Shown here: one piece after another, positions 22,422 through 33,242 of the stretch
How positions within the stretch are numbered: position 1 is the first letter of the stretch
How the letters are laid out: each line of letters starts with the position of its first letter
DNA from: Boswellia sacra
Lineage: Eukaryota; Streptophyta; Magnoliopsida; Sapindales; Burseraceae
DNA length: 64,000 nt
Assembly (NCBI GenBank): GCA_013180625.2
Contig: SNVD02009955.1
Span: 310,001-374,000, forward strand
Reading direction: 5' to 3'
The notes under the pieces: generated by a model
What the model was told of the DNA's origin: nothing
The model's input: the letters and a program-made list of their open reading frames with translations, nothing else
Databases searched by the model: none
Translations under genes and position numbers: made by a program

Positions 22422-23683
22422 TGATGCGTTCAAAACTAGCAAGTATACTAGTCGCACAAGTAATAAAGGAAAAACAATCAATGAGAGAAACTTGGTTAAG
22501 GGATCATTCTCTACCACAAGATATGAATTTGCGAATTAACCATAGAATTGTCATCCAATTACACCATTGCAATTATCAACCGTAGATAACAACAAGCTCT
22601 ATCACCCCAATCTTTCCTTACTCTGTTGTTAAATAAAACAACCTCTTTATTTAATCTTTATCCATTAAACAACCTAGAACAAGCTCCCTAAATTTAATTC
22701 AATGGAAGCACTACGATAAGAAAGATAGGTTGATCTAAGCAATAAACACACAAGCTCGTATTATTTAACTTAGGTTGTATTCTCCAATTGCAATCTCTGA
22801 TCACAATTTTGCTACTAAGGATTAGAAATTCAAGACAATTACGGATCAAGATTCTACTCTAGCGATAGACAACAATTAGATTATATTTAGTTGGCCATTC
22901 CAAATACAATCAGCAAGCAATCATAAGCATTAGATATGGGAAAATACAAGCAACTTCAATTAGAGAATTGGATAATAATTTCTTGCACAATCAACTCACA
23001 AAAACCATATCAAGGGCTTTGAAATCACCCTCAACCAAATCAGATTTAGTTACACATGTTCAAAAATGTCATGAATACAATACAACATAGAGAAATTCCA
23101 AAAATGAAAGGAAAAAGAAAAACTTAGCAAATCCTTGGCAAATCTCCTTAGGATTGTAGTTTTTCCTCTTTCCAAGCCTTCTTTCTCCTTCAGAAACTCC
23201 AAGAGATGAGAGAAATCCAGAGAGATAGCCTCTGACACATTATTCCCTCTTCTTGTTATCAAAATGAAACCCTAAAATATGTTTATATACTCTGCTACAG
23301 TAACCTGCTACAGTATCCCGTATAATAACATGCTACAGTGATTTATGGAATTAACAATTTTACACTTCTCATGCCATTTTGATCATAACTTTCGGTACAC
23401 AAAATGGATTCATGAACCGTAATTTTCTCTAGAAAATAGACTTTGAGAGCTTTCTAATGGTATATAGCATGTCATCTGGCTCATTGTATATAAATACAAT
23501 TAAATCCGAGAAGTTTGTTGACTAACAGAGGTGAAAATGAAGAGTTTTACTCCAATTTTGTGCGAGTTCCTCCAAAACTCCTACAAACATCAAAACCACA
23601 CAAAAAAATAAAAATACCAAGGAATATAACAAAGAAACATAGACGAATTGATATGAAAATGATATATAAATAGACACCTATCA
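22422..23683 (-). repeat. 5' LTR of Gypsy element 1
   Basis: 1,262 bp, co-linear with 13972-15387 apart from a ~150-bp deletion near its outer end. Confidence 0.9.
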
Positions 23684-23688
23684 CTCCT

Positions 23689-23748
23689 GAAGGGGCAGTC
23701 GATGCTGCTAACATCTTGAAGCCAGCACTTGCAAGAGAAGAATTGTAG
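23689..23748 (+). pseudogene. clpC: ClpC, captured AAA+ exon (second part)
   Basis: Resumes the exon interrupted by Gypsy element 1: EGAVDAANILKPALAREEL followed by TAG at the position of the usual glutamine and then a GT donor. The premature stop shows this copy is not functional. Confidence 0.88.
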
Positions 23749-24269
23749 GTAACTTTGATTTACTAAATACAAGTACATAGAGAACAGACTAGATATCTTC
23801 TTTGACATTTTTGTTTGTAGGGTACATAAATGCCCATGTCCAAATTATATGCTGAGAAGGGTCTATGTTGTGTGCATAAGTTGCATAATTATGGTGCCGA
23901 AATGAATTTCTTGAGTTGTGCTTATGGTTCATATTTTTCTTATGATCTTGCATTGAGGTTTAAAGTGATGCTTATATGATCCCTTTAACTTTTAGACTGG
24001 CTTTCTTTTTTAGACAGTTAGAGGTCTTAATTTTATAGATGATAGTAAAGTTAATTACATTTTATTCACTTTGCCATATGCATATATCTAGAATCTGCCT
24101 AGCTAACCGATATTGAAACTTGAATTGTTGCTCTTTTTAAATAATTATGCAAGGATTTTGGGGAGTAATTGATTCTTTAGCTTTAAATTGTTCTCTTTTG
24201 GTTGTCAATGGGTTAACATATATAGGATCCCTGGCCAAAATAGATTCTAATTCACTTCACTTTGTGCAG

Positions 24270-24486
24270 TGTATTGGAACCACAACACTGGATGAGTATA
24301 GAAAACACATTAAGAAAGACCCAACATTGGAAAAAGTTTCCAGCCTATTAAAGTGCCTGAACCATCAATTGAGGAAACTAGACAGATTTTGAAAGGGCTT
24401 CACGAGCAATATGAAATTCGCCACAAGCTTTGTTACACTAATGAAGCTCTAGTTTCTGCTACACAATTGTCATACCAGTACATCAG
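24270..24486 (+). pseudogene. clpC: ClpC, captured exon with frameshift
   Basis: After the AG acceptor: [20 protein letters not shown], the sensor region of the first ATPase domain. A one-base loss around 24335 shifts the frame; beyond it [20 protein letters not shown] and LSYQYIS can be read to the GT donor at 24487. Confidence 0.88.
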
Positions 24487-24652
24487 GTATGTTGACTGCA
24501 ACATGATTCTTTAATCTTTCCATTTTTTTTTTTTTGGGCTAAGGGTTGTGAGATTATCCATTTATGAGTTGGCATGTATGCTTTCCTCTGAATAGGAACT
24601 ATAATTTGTTAGGAAGCATGACGAGTTGATTTAATTGTGTTATTATGATTGA

Positions 24653-24654
<2 letters not shown>

Positions 24655-24685
<31 letters not shown>
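24655..24685. repeat. (TA)n microsatellite
   Basis: Interrupted TA/TATG run in a ClpC intron. Confidence 0.85.
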
Positions 24686-24949
24686 TCTCTACTATTAAAG
24701 CTTCAAAACACCATAGAAAAGACTTGTCCACAATGAAAGATCAAAATAGAATTAAGTGCATATTATTAGATGCCAGTTAAGTTCAATGCCATAAATTGCT
24801 ATTTTGCATTGATATTAGTGGTAGCAAGGTAATTTGGTGTTAGTTTACTACTTGTGTTATTATATTCCTAGTGTATTATTTCATGACTATCTAGAAAAAA
24901 AACTTCTATTATTGTATCATTAAATAATCAGTATTTCTATGAATTTTAG

Positions 24950-25025
24950 CGACTGTTTTCTGCCTGATAAAGCAATTGATTTGATTGATAAAGCTGGTTC
25001 TTGGGTTTGGCTTCGTCATTCTTAG
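24950..25025 (+). pseudogene. clpC: ClpC, captured exon SDCFLPDKAIDLI
   Basis: SDCFLPDKAIDLIDKAGSWV then WLRHS and TAG where ClpC has glutamine, followed by a GT donor. The arginine of the family's SRVRLRHAQ stretch is changed to Trp. Second CAG-to-TAG change in this copy. Confidence 0.88.
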
Positions 25026-25112
25026 GTATGACATTTTCCATTTTTGCTGCTATGCATTTTGTTCTCTTCGTTTTGGCTTTTGAATTAATTGCTTGTGTAT
25101 TTATTGCTACAG

Positions 25113-25140
25113 CTCCTGGAGGAAGCTAGAGATTCCTCCA
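25113..25140 (+). pseudogene. clpC: ClpC, last recognisable captured exon piece
   Basis: LLEEARD after an AG acceptor matches the start of the next ClpC exon (family LPEEARE); homology ends near 25130. Either the capture ended here or the rest has decayed. Gypsy element 2 begins 18 bases on. Confidence 0.6.
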
Positions 25141-25157
25141 AGAATACAATCACATTA

Positions 25158-26692
25158 TGACACATCCCAAAAGGATTATCTCCCAAGTATAGGAGTGTTA
25201 AAGTAATAAACCCGATGAGATCGGGGTCGATCCACGAGGAAGGAGATTTTAGCGCTACAAATTATCAGCTAAGCAAATATAATATGATTAATCAAGAATA
25301 TATTAACAAATAGAAGTAAAGATGGTAGGCGGTACTACCGACCATTCAAATGTAAAACAACAACAAAAGGTGGTAAAACCGTCCATAGAAATAGGTGGTA
25401 AAACCTACCATAGCAAGTTAAAGAACATATTCATAACAATAGATGAGAATAAATAAAATTCGCAAGTAAAAAGAATTAACACAATAGCAATGAAAGCTAA
25501 GGTTAGGGGATCCACCCTCGATATATCAAATAAGGATAAACAACTAAATTATAACTCAATTGGAATCCACACATCAAGGAGGTTCTAATTGGAAGGTATG
25601 TCATTTAAGCACAATTTTAGTTATATGAATTATATTTGTTTTATTACCAATATTTATACTACTTCTTGTAAATGGGTTCAAGTATCCAATGTGTCAATCA
25701 TTATACGTCTACAACAAATCAAGGTTTCTAACTAGACTTGTGTCGGTAAGGAAAAACCATACGACATCTAGAAAGGATTCAAGCATTTGATGTGCCAAGG
25801 ATTGTCGACAATGGATCAAGACATCCACTTTACGAGTGGTGTCAAGATTGATTGAGAAAATAAATATAAATCATATAAAATAAACAACAAAAGATCATGA
25901 TTATTAAGCAGATATCAAAGATTCAAAAATCCTTACTCTAATATAAAGGGTTTCACCCTTTCACCTTAGCAAGAGAGAAATTAGAAAGAGATTATAAGAG
26001 AAAGAAAACAAATTGTAAGAAAAAGAAGATTTATTAATAGCATAAACACACAATAGGAAAACACAATACAAGATCCCAGCCGAGGCAAAGACGCCCTGAT
26101 GGGTCACAAGGCACCTCTATTTATAGATACATTCAGGGGCAAACTTGTCAAATTACAAAGGAACAATTGTCAAATATTAGGTAAACCAACTTTGACAATT
26201 GGCATCATTAGGTGCACCAACGTTGACCACTACTTTTGACATTGAATTATTGAGAATTTTGATCATATGTCTTCATGAAAGTCGTAGATATTTCTCTCAG
26301 ATTTCTAGAAAATCTTGATTCATATGATTTGGATACGTATATCAAGATATATGGTCAAAATACTGAGGCATGGTCAGGCTGGGCGAAACTGCAGATGGGT
26401 TCAATTCAAGCCTATTTTTGGTCCACTAAGAGACCCAATTTGATGATGCTTGTGATATACAATCTTGTAGATAATTTAATCAGCTTTCCAAAACATTAAG
26501 ATTTGCACCATTTTGATCTATAAATAGAAAGTTATGCCCATTTTATCAAACCTACAACAAAACCAAAATTAAGAGGAAGTTAATTCAAAAGATGCAAAGA
26601 CTACAAATATGCTTAAGTTGAGGAATTTAATGATACTATTAATGTAATATAATGAATTAAGCTCTTATTAAACATACATATTTAAGTGTTCA
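25158..26692 (-). repeat. 3' LTR of Gypsy element 2
   Basis: 1,535 bp, co-linear with the copy at 31747-33242. Confidence 0.9.
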
Positions 26693-26735
26693 TGACACCC
26701 CCTAACTAGCTTATTGCTAGTCCCTGGCAATTAAA
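26693..26735 (-). promoter_or_regulatory. Polypurine tract of Gypsy element 2
   Basis: On the minus strand GGGACTAGCAATAAGCTAGT runs into TAGGGGGTGT next to the 3' LTR, as in element 1. Confidence 0.78.
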
Positions 26736-27034
26736 GCGTTATTATTTAGAAGTAATTTATAGAATTTTACATCCAAGAGTGTCATTATTGTACTCTCATT
26801 GATTTTATCCAAATAAAGAAACTCTCAACTGATTTTTTTTTTTAAATGACTCATATACCATTTAGTTAAGATATTAACAAACCTTCTTTTTATGCTTAGT
26901 CGACACATGACTATGGGGCTTATTAGAAAGAACCCATATCGGTTCTAATATTTGTTAATGCTAACAACCATAGGTAGGGGGTATTCATTCATATATATAT
27001 ATATTTCTTCTTTTTTTCTGAAAGAATGCATCTT

Positions 27035-27296
27035 TAACCCATATAGCGAGCCTTAGGCTAATGACTCCCAGACCAATTGGCTTTAGGGCATTAGGTGTTA
27101 AGACACCCCTACGAGCTTAACGACTCAAGTTGCCGATGCTTTATTTTTGACTAGAAACTTGTGGATAGTACAATGTTCAATCCCATTAAGCTTTCTCCTT
27201 AATCTATATAAAGAGCTTTGGGCCAATAGCTCTCAAATCAATTGGTCTTCGGGTATTAGGTGTTGAGGCACCCCTCAGGCTTAATTGCTTGAATTA
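27035..27296. repeat. Internal direct duplication (~150 bp apart) in the element 2 tail
   Basis: Two similar passages, about 27035-27130 and 27192-27296, share CAATTGG(C/T)CTT followed by GGCATTAGGTGTTAAGACAC / GGTATTAGGTGTTGAGGCAC and CCCTA/CCCTC. Not seen in element 1. Confidence 0.7.
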
Positions 27297-27846
27297 AGGA
27301 GGCTACGAGACCAAACTTATCCACGATTGCCTTTCTTTTTGCTTTTTTTCCTTTCACTTTTTTTTTTCTTTTTCCTTCATTGTCTTGTTATCCTAAACAA
27401 AACAAAAGAACTCAAAAATTGCAACATTTCATTTTGCAACCCACAATCATGCATCAAGTTATGTGTGTGTGAAGAAAGGTTCATGAATATTTGCTTAATG
27501 AGTACATGAGCACACAGTTTATTAAATGATAAGATTATGAGTGTTCATAGATTTGAATAATTCAAAGTGAAGTGAATAAGACCTCTTTGTTATAAAATTC
27601 AAAAATCAAAACTAAATAATGTCAAGTTAGCTAAAATGAGTTTTTAAAAATGCAAAATCAAAACAAAATGACAAATTGGTTAGAGTGTGTTTCAAGAGTT
27701 CAAACTGACCCTCTTTACTCTGCCATTCCTGACCCAGAATGCATTTCAAGAGGATTTGAACTCCTTACACCGTACTCCGAATCTAATTACTAACTTGCTT
27801 TTTTTTTTTAAAGAAAATGAAAATTTAAGACACACTTATGTCTACT

Positions 27847-27890
27847 ATCCTTCCCCCCTAACCAAATGAAACATTGTTTTCAATGTTTAA
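27847..27890 (-). promoter_or_regulatory. Conserved dyad plus G-run in the element 2 tail
   Basis: On the minus strand ACATTGAAAACAATGT is followed by TTCATTTGGTTAGGGGGGAA. Same order and spacing as the motif at 16099-16146 in element 1; the loop differs (AAAA versus AGGA) while both stem arms are kept. Confidence 0.6.
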
Positions 27891-28069
27891 ATGTCGAGAG
27901 ATATAGTATAGGAGATATTACCTGAAGCTTCTGTTATTCAAGAGAGATGACTTGAAAGACTCATAAAATAAAATTCTAAAAATAAAATAAAAGACAAGAA
28001 AAATTACAAACGGAGATTCAGATCCAATTTGCATTTTTTGTTTTGTCCTCCTGACTAATTAATTTGAGT

Positions 28070-28652
28070 TATGGCTGGGTCAGGTTCATACTCGACTGCT
28101 TGTAACTTGTCAAGTCATTCACTAGCAGAAGTGGCAAAAACAAGGATCTGTCGCATCGAATGAGAGTAAAATTCTGTTCTACAGTCGCATAAACAAAACT
28201 TATCAAAGGATCAAAGAAATTTTTAATATTCAACAAACCTATGGATTTTTGATGGAGATTCAGTTAGGCCCAAGAGGCAATTTGAAAATTTCTTCAAGAG
28301 TCCCAAAGCCACCTGGTAAAGCAATAAAAGCATATGAATTGATAAGCATATGTGCCATGCGTTCATGCATAGAGAAGACCTGTAACTCATTCCTAACCTT
28401 TTTTCCAATGATGCTTTCTACAACTAAAGCTTTAGGAATAACTCCTAAAACTTGACTACCTCCTACATGTGTAACTGTTGACACACAACCCATTAACCCG
28501 AGGCTACCTCTCTGATAAACCACATGAATCTTTCTTTCAGCCAGTAGCCTACCAAGATAATTTGCTACTTCTACAAACTCTTCACTTTTACTCGTTTGAG
28601 ATCCATAGAATACACATATCCTCTGGATTTGACGTTTTGAAGTTTCCTCCAT
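28070..28652 (-). pseudogene. LOG-like phosphoribohydrolase, decayed copy (element 2)
   Basis: Starts at ATG 28652 and reads 130 codons with ICVFYGSQTSKSEEF, GSLGLMGCVS, MHERMAHM and the full signature PGGFGTLEE. Two glycines of the nucleotide-binding GGGSLGLMG are replaced by Gln-Arg. A one-base loss at about 28262, where the family has SWAQLN, shifts the frame; decayed C-terminal homology (RQILVFA, then LDKLQ) continues to about 28080. Position and neighbours are the same as for the intact copy in element 1. Shared FYGSQ and LAER(R/K)IH show both LOGs descend from one acquired gene. Confidence 0.88.
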
Positions 28653-28968
28653 GTCTATGCAACTCTCTATCTATGTGTGAAGAGGAGAACAAGAGATGTG
28701 ATATTTATGGAGTGTAAAAAGGTATGCTAATGATGACATTTAAATAGGTAGCTCGGTCGCTTGTTGAAAAACTTGACAATAATGCATAGAAATTCAAAAA
28801 AATGATGAAATAAGACACCATAAGTCGAACAAAAGATACAAATTCAAAAATGACAGCTATAAGGTATTAAAATTCAAAAATAATGGCACACATACATATG
28901 TATTGGTAGTTGTAACTGTGGCTCACATCTTCCTCTGGTTTTACGTTCATAAACGGCTTAAACACCTT

Positions 28969-29517
28969 CTATGAGTTGGGGATATGCTTTCCATCCAGTT
29001 TTCTTATAAACTGGCAAACAGGGTCGTTTTGAGTTAGATTCCCAAGACTATAGCGTTTCTGCTCATCTCAGAATTATGTCCACAATTTAAAAATTTCACG
29101 TTGCACAAGTCCACAAGAATGCGTCTCAAGAGTCATTCGGATATTATCCAAAGACTCCCTACTCAGTCCATTCTTGATGAACTGTAGTTTATCCTCTCGA
29201 TTATTAGACAAATATCCCAAGGAGTGGCAATGCTGGTTACAAGTCCATCTTGGACATTTGTGACAAACCTGTAACCTTTTCGCTCTTCGCTTTTTGGCGT
29301 AAGAGCTTTTTCCCAAACCTGGCATGTGAGAAACAAGATTATCTGAAAATTCACAAGAAAATTGAACCTTGGCTTCAATTAACCATCTTACATCAGCATA
29401 AATACCCTTACATATCAACATCCTTAGTCTTTCTATGCGAGCTTTGTAAATTTTATGCAAATCATTTTGAGGAAGAGAGGGAAAATGAGTGTATAGATTC
29501 GAGAGAATGATATCCCT
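28969..29517 (-). pseudogene. Small basic Cys-containing protein, plant-virus NABP-like (element 2)
   Basis: An open stretch from about 29517 to the TAA at 29074 reads DIILSNLYTHFPSLPQND, then DVRWLIEAKVQF, then the basic-cysteine core SSYAKKRRAKRLQVCHKC followed by further Cys and His (Cys-x2-Cys-x4-Cys-x3-Cys-His). After the TAA, homology to element 1 continues in a shifted frame to VCQFIRKLDGKHIPNS and TAG at 28969. No ATG is seen at the start, where element 1 has MDAD. The core is better kept here than in element 1. No domain is certain; the basic-patch-plus-Cys layout resembles carla-like virus nucleic-acid-binding proteins. Confidence 0.65.
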
Positions 29518-29952
29518 GTGAAGAAAATGAGAGAGAAGAAAAAAAACGGATGCAGGGTGAGCAACAATTTTTAAGGAACTAAAAAATCGACTTTAAAAAT
29601 CATGGAGTACCGTATCCGTCACTTGATCGAGAAATAAAATAAAAACACACAACTAAAATAAACACACATAAAATAAAATAAAAAAACTAGAAATGATAGC
29701 AAAAATCAAGAATAAAAATAAAAATATGGCATAGACGGATGAAATTTGATCAATCGTAATAAAAAAAGGCCAAAAGAGGAATCTCTTGGAACGTAATTTA
29801 CCACGGTAAAAAATATGCCATTGAGGTGGTACCTCTCTTTTTCCTTTATTTGTGAGATTGAAAAAGATTACCACTAGTTGAGTTTGGTTGTCCTTGAGGC
29901 ATACATTCTTGAGTGTGGATGTTTCTTCTTGCCTTTTTTCAAAACATGACTC
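29518..29952. other. Gap between cassette and gag in element 2
   Basis: A-rich on the plus strand with no recognisable protease or pol. The pol deletion joins here directly behind gag. Confidence 0.5.
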
Positions 29953-31560
29953 CTAACTCTTAATTTCCTTCACTTGTACAAAATCAAGCAATGAAATTTC
30001 TTTAGAAGCAATGGGCTCTAGTTGCACACTTGGTTTAAATGAACTAGTTAACCCGATTTCTGAAGGACTTGAAAATTTCTCATTTTGGATATAGTCTTCC
30101 ACATTAGTTTTAATCTTATTAGCTTCCTCACATTCATCATGCTTGAAAAATTCATTATTGTCAAAATTTTGGTTGAGTTCCTTTACATGATGACATGAGG
30201 GTATCAGTGAGGATTCGATCTTTTTCTTGTTAGGTGTAGGTTTATTAACCTCTTTCTTACCTTTTGAGATTGATTCATTGTCTTTCTCATAAGGGTTAAG
30301 AATATATTCTTTATCAACCTTACCCTTATGAAGAGTACTGACCGAATCTTCGTCTAGATATTGGCCACTTGGATTACTCACATGTGGATTGATAGAGTTT
30401 GGCTCTAGTTGAGATGGAAACTCACCTTTCTCATGAGTACTAAGTGCAAATGCAAGTTTTTCAAGAGCATCATTCAAGTTCGCCATAGTCTGAGCTATTT
30501 GACTATTAAAAGCCTCTTTCTTTGCAATGAGTGAATCCAATGTTTCTTTAAGATCCTTATAAGATGCATGATCATGAGATTTTTGAAAATTTTGATATGA
30601 TTGAAAGGGAGGTTGGCAAGATTGTGCATGATTATCATTCCTCCAATCAAAATTCAAGTGATTGTTCCATCCAAAATTTTGTGAGTAAGGATTAGGATTT
30701 GACCTTTGGAAAGTGTTTAAAACATTGGTTTGTTCATGGAGACTTTTTCTAAAGGTAGGCACAATTGGACAATCATCCACAGGATGATCACTAGTATTAC
30801 AAGTGTGACAAACAATTTCTTGCATAGACCACATTTCCAAATCCTTGACTTTTCTAGCTAGGGATATAAATTTAGCATGAAGATCATGATTCTCCCCAAA
30901 GTTATACATGCCTCTACTAGATGTTCTTGATACCTCATAGGTGCCAACATTGTTCCAATTTTGGGCATTTTTCACTAGTAAATATAGGTAATCCATGGCT
31001 TCATCAGGGTTTTTATTTTCAAATTGTCCATTACACATTAATTCTACCATTTGCCTAGCTTGATGTGTAAGACCTTCATAGAAAATTAAAACTAGTCTCC
31101 ATGTTTTCAAACCATAGTGAGGATAAGTATTAAGCGATTCTTTATACCTATCCCAATATTGGTAAAAGGTCTCTCCTTGTTTTTGAGTGAAATTGATGAT
31201 TTGCCTTTAGAGAGAATTTGTTCTATAGGGAGGAAAGAATTTTTTAAGAAATTGTTGTTGCATTTCATCCCATGAGCTAATGGATCCTGACTTAAGATTT
31301 TGTAGCCATGTTTTAGCTTTATCTTTTAAAGAAAAAGGAAAAGGCTTTAATCTAAAGATGTTTATGCTACAATTTAGGTCACTATAGGTATTGCAAAACT
31401 CTTTAAATTCTCTCAAGTGCAAAAATGGGTTTTCAACATCTAGGCCATGAAAGTGGGGTAAGAATTGAATGAAATCAAGTTCATGGTTGACATATTTTAC
31501 ATCACGAGGGAAGACTATGCATGATTGTGCACAAGTTCTTATAAGATTCATGCAATCCAT
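29953..31560 (-). pseudogene. gag: Gypsy element 2 Gag, near-intact
   Basis: From ATG 31560 one frame runs about 535 codons, broken only by a TAA at 31207-31209. The N-terminal part has LDFIQFLPHFHGLDVENPFL and FSLKDKAKTWLQNLKSGSIS, the Gag capsid-like fold. A zinc knuckle CHTCNTSDHPVDDC (Cys-x2-Cys-x4-His-x4-Cys) sits mid-protein, followed by a coiled-coil-like Ala/Leu stretch and a long charged tail ending LLDFVQVKEIKS. The protease that normally follows is absent. Gag would coat the RNA; with helper RT such a copy could in principle be mobilised. Confidence 0.88.
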
Positions 31561-31721
31561 TTATGTTCTTAGTTGGGTTTGAGCATGTTTTTAAAGAAGA
31601 TGAGTGACTCCTAACAATTCTACCAACTAATGCAAAAAGAAAGAAAAGATGAACACATGCACGAAAAATGAAAAAAAATGAGAAAAGGAAATAATTATAG
31701 TTTTGTATGCCAAATTTTACC

Positions 31722-31741
31722 TTCCCCGGCAACGACGCCAA
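31722..31741 (-). promoter_or_regulatory. Primer-binding site, tRNA-Asp type (element 2)
   Basis: Minus strand TGGCGTCGTTGCCGGGGAAG, one or two mismatches to the tRNA-Asp 3' complement, a few bases after the 5' LTR. Confidence 0.85.
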
Positions 31742-31746
31742 AAACT

Positions 31747-33242
31747 TGACAAATTCGAAAAGGATTATCTCCCAAGTATAGGAGCGGCAAAGTAATAAAC
31801 GCAGTGAGACCGAGGTCGATCCACAAGGAAGGGGATTTTATCACTACAAATTATAAGCTAAGCAAATATGATATGATTAATCAAGAAGACATTAACAAAT
31901 AGAAGTAAAGATGGTAGGCGGTACTACCGACCATTCAAATGTAAAACAACAACAAAAGGTGGTAAAACCATCCATGGAAATAGGTGGTAAAACCTACCAT
32001 AGCAAATTAAAGAACATGTTCATAACAATAGATGAGAATAAATAAAATACGCAAGTAAAAAGAATTAACACAATAGCAATGAAAGCTAAGGTTAGAGATC
32101 CACCCTCGATATATCAAATAAGGATAGACAACTAAATTATAACTCAATTGGAATCCACACATCAAGGAGGTTCCAATTGGAAGGTATGTCATTTAAGCAC
32201 AAATTTAGTTGTATGAATTATATTTGTCTTATTACCAATATTTATACTACTTCTTGTAAATGGGTTCAAGCATCCAATGTACCAATCACTATATGTCTAC
32301 AACAAATCAAGGTTCTTAACTAGACTTGTGTCAGTAAGGAAGAACCATATGACATCTAGGAAGGATCCAACCATTTGATGTGTTAAGGATTGTCGACAAT
32401 GGATCAAGACATCCACTTTACGAGTGGTGTCAAGATTGATTAAAAAAATAAATATAAATCATATAAAATAAACAACAAAAGATCATGATTATTAAGCACA
32501 TATCAAAGATTAGAAAATCCTTACTCTCATATCAAGGGTTTCACCCTTTCACCTTAGCAAGAAAGAAATTAGAAAGAGATTATAAGAGAAAGAAAACAAA
32601 TTGCAAGAAAAAGAAGATTTATTAATAGCCAAGGCCAAGATGCCCTAATGGGTCACAAGGCACCTCTATTTATAGATATATTCAGGGGCAAACTTGTCAA
32701 ATTACAAAGGAACAATTGTCAAATATTAGGTGAACCAACTTTGACAATTGGCATCATTAGGTGCACCAATGTTGACCACCGCTTTTGACATTGAATTATT
32801 GAGAATTTTGATCACATGTCTTCATGAAAGTTGTAGATATTTATCTCAGATTTCTAGAACATCTTGATTCATATGATTTGGATACGTATATCAAGAGATA
32901 TGATCAAAATACTGAGGCATGGTCAGGCTGGGCCGAAACTGCAGATGGGTTCAATTCAAGCCCATTTTTGGTCCACTAAGAGCCCGAATTTGATGATGCT
33001 TGTGATATATAATCTTGTAGATAATTTAATCAGCTTTTCAAAACATCAAGATTTGCACCATTCGGATCCATAAATAGAAAGTTATGCCCATTTTACCGAA
33101 CCTACAACAAAACCAAAATTAAGAGGAAGTTGATTCAAAAGATGCAAAGACTACAAATATGCTTAAGTTGAGGAATTTAATGATACTATTAATGCAATAT
33201 AATGAATTAAGCTCTTATTAAACATACATATTTAAGTGTTCA
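31747..33242 (-). repeat. 5' LTR of Gypsy element 2
   Basis: 1,496 bp, co-linear with 25158-26692. Confidence 0.9.

Larger units (their letters stand above)
13972..23683 (-). mobile_element. Gypsy element 1, RT-less, carrying LOG and a small basic protein gene
   Basis: LTRs at 13972-15387 and 22422-23683 begin TGAAGCATTC/TGATGCGTTC and end CACCTATCA; the target duplication CTCCT is at 13967-13971 and 23684-23688. The element reads on the minus strand: primer site (22396-22420), gag, protease and start of pol, a deletion of RT to integrase, then a virus-NABP-like gene, a LOG gene, a conserved non-coding tail and the polypurine tract (15388-15420). The tRNA-Asp-type primer site and DLGAS-type protease point to the Athila/Tat side of Ty3/Gypsy. 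LTRs differ at about 11 of the first 165 alignable bases, so it is not recent. It cannot move without help. Confidence 0.92.
25158..33242 (-). mobile_element. Gypsy element 2, RT-less, carrying the same gene cassette
   Basis: LTRs at 25158-26692 and 31747-33242 begin TGACAC/TGACAA and end AAGTGTTCA. CATTA occurs at both junctions (25153-25157; 33241-33245, overlapping the terminal CA), so the duplication is probable but its frame is ambiguous. Minus strand order: tRNA-Asp-type primer site, near-intact gag, no protease or pol, virus-NABP-like gene, decayed LOG, conserved tail, polypurine tract. LTRs differ at about 16 of the first 140 bases, many as C/T or G/A changes, so this copy looks older than element 1. 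Gag homology, primer site, pre-PPT motif and cassette show it belongs to the same broad lineage as element 1. Confidence 0.9.

Noticed and set aside
5480..25140. A working ClpC gene with very long introns
   Set aside because: The Walker A exon is missing, there are two premature TAG codons, one frameshift and one exon split by a retrotransposon.
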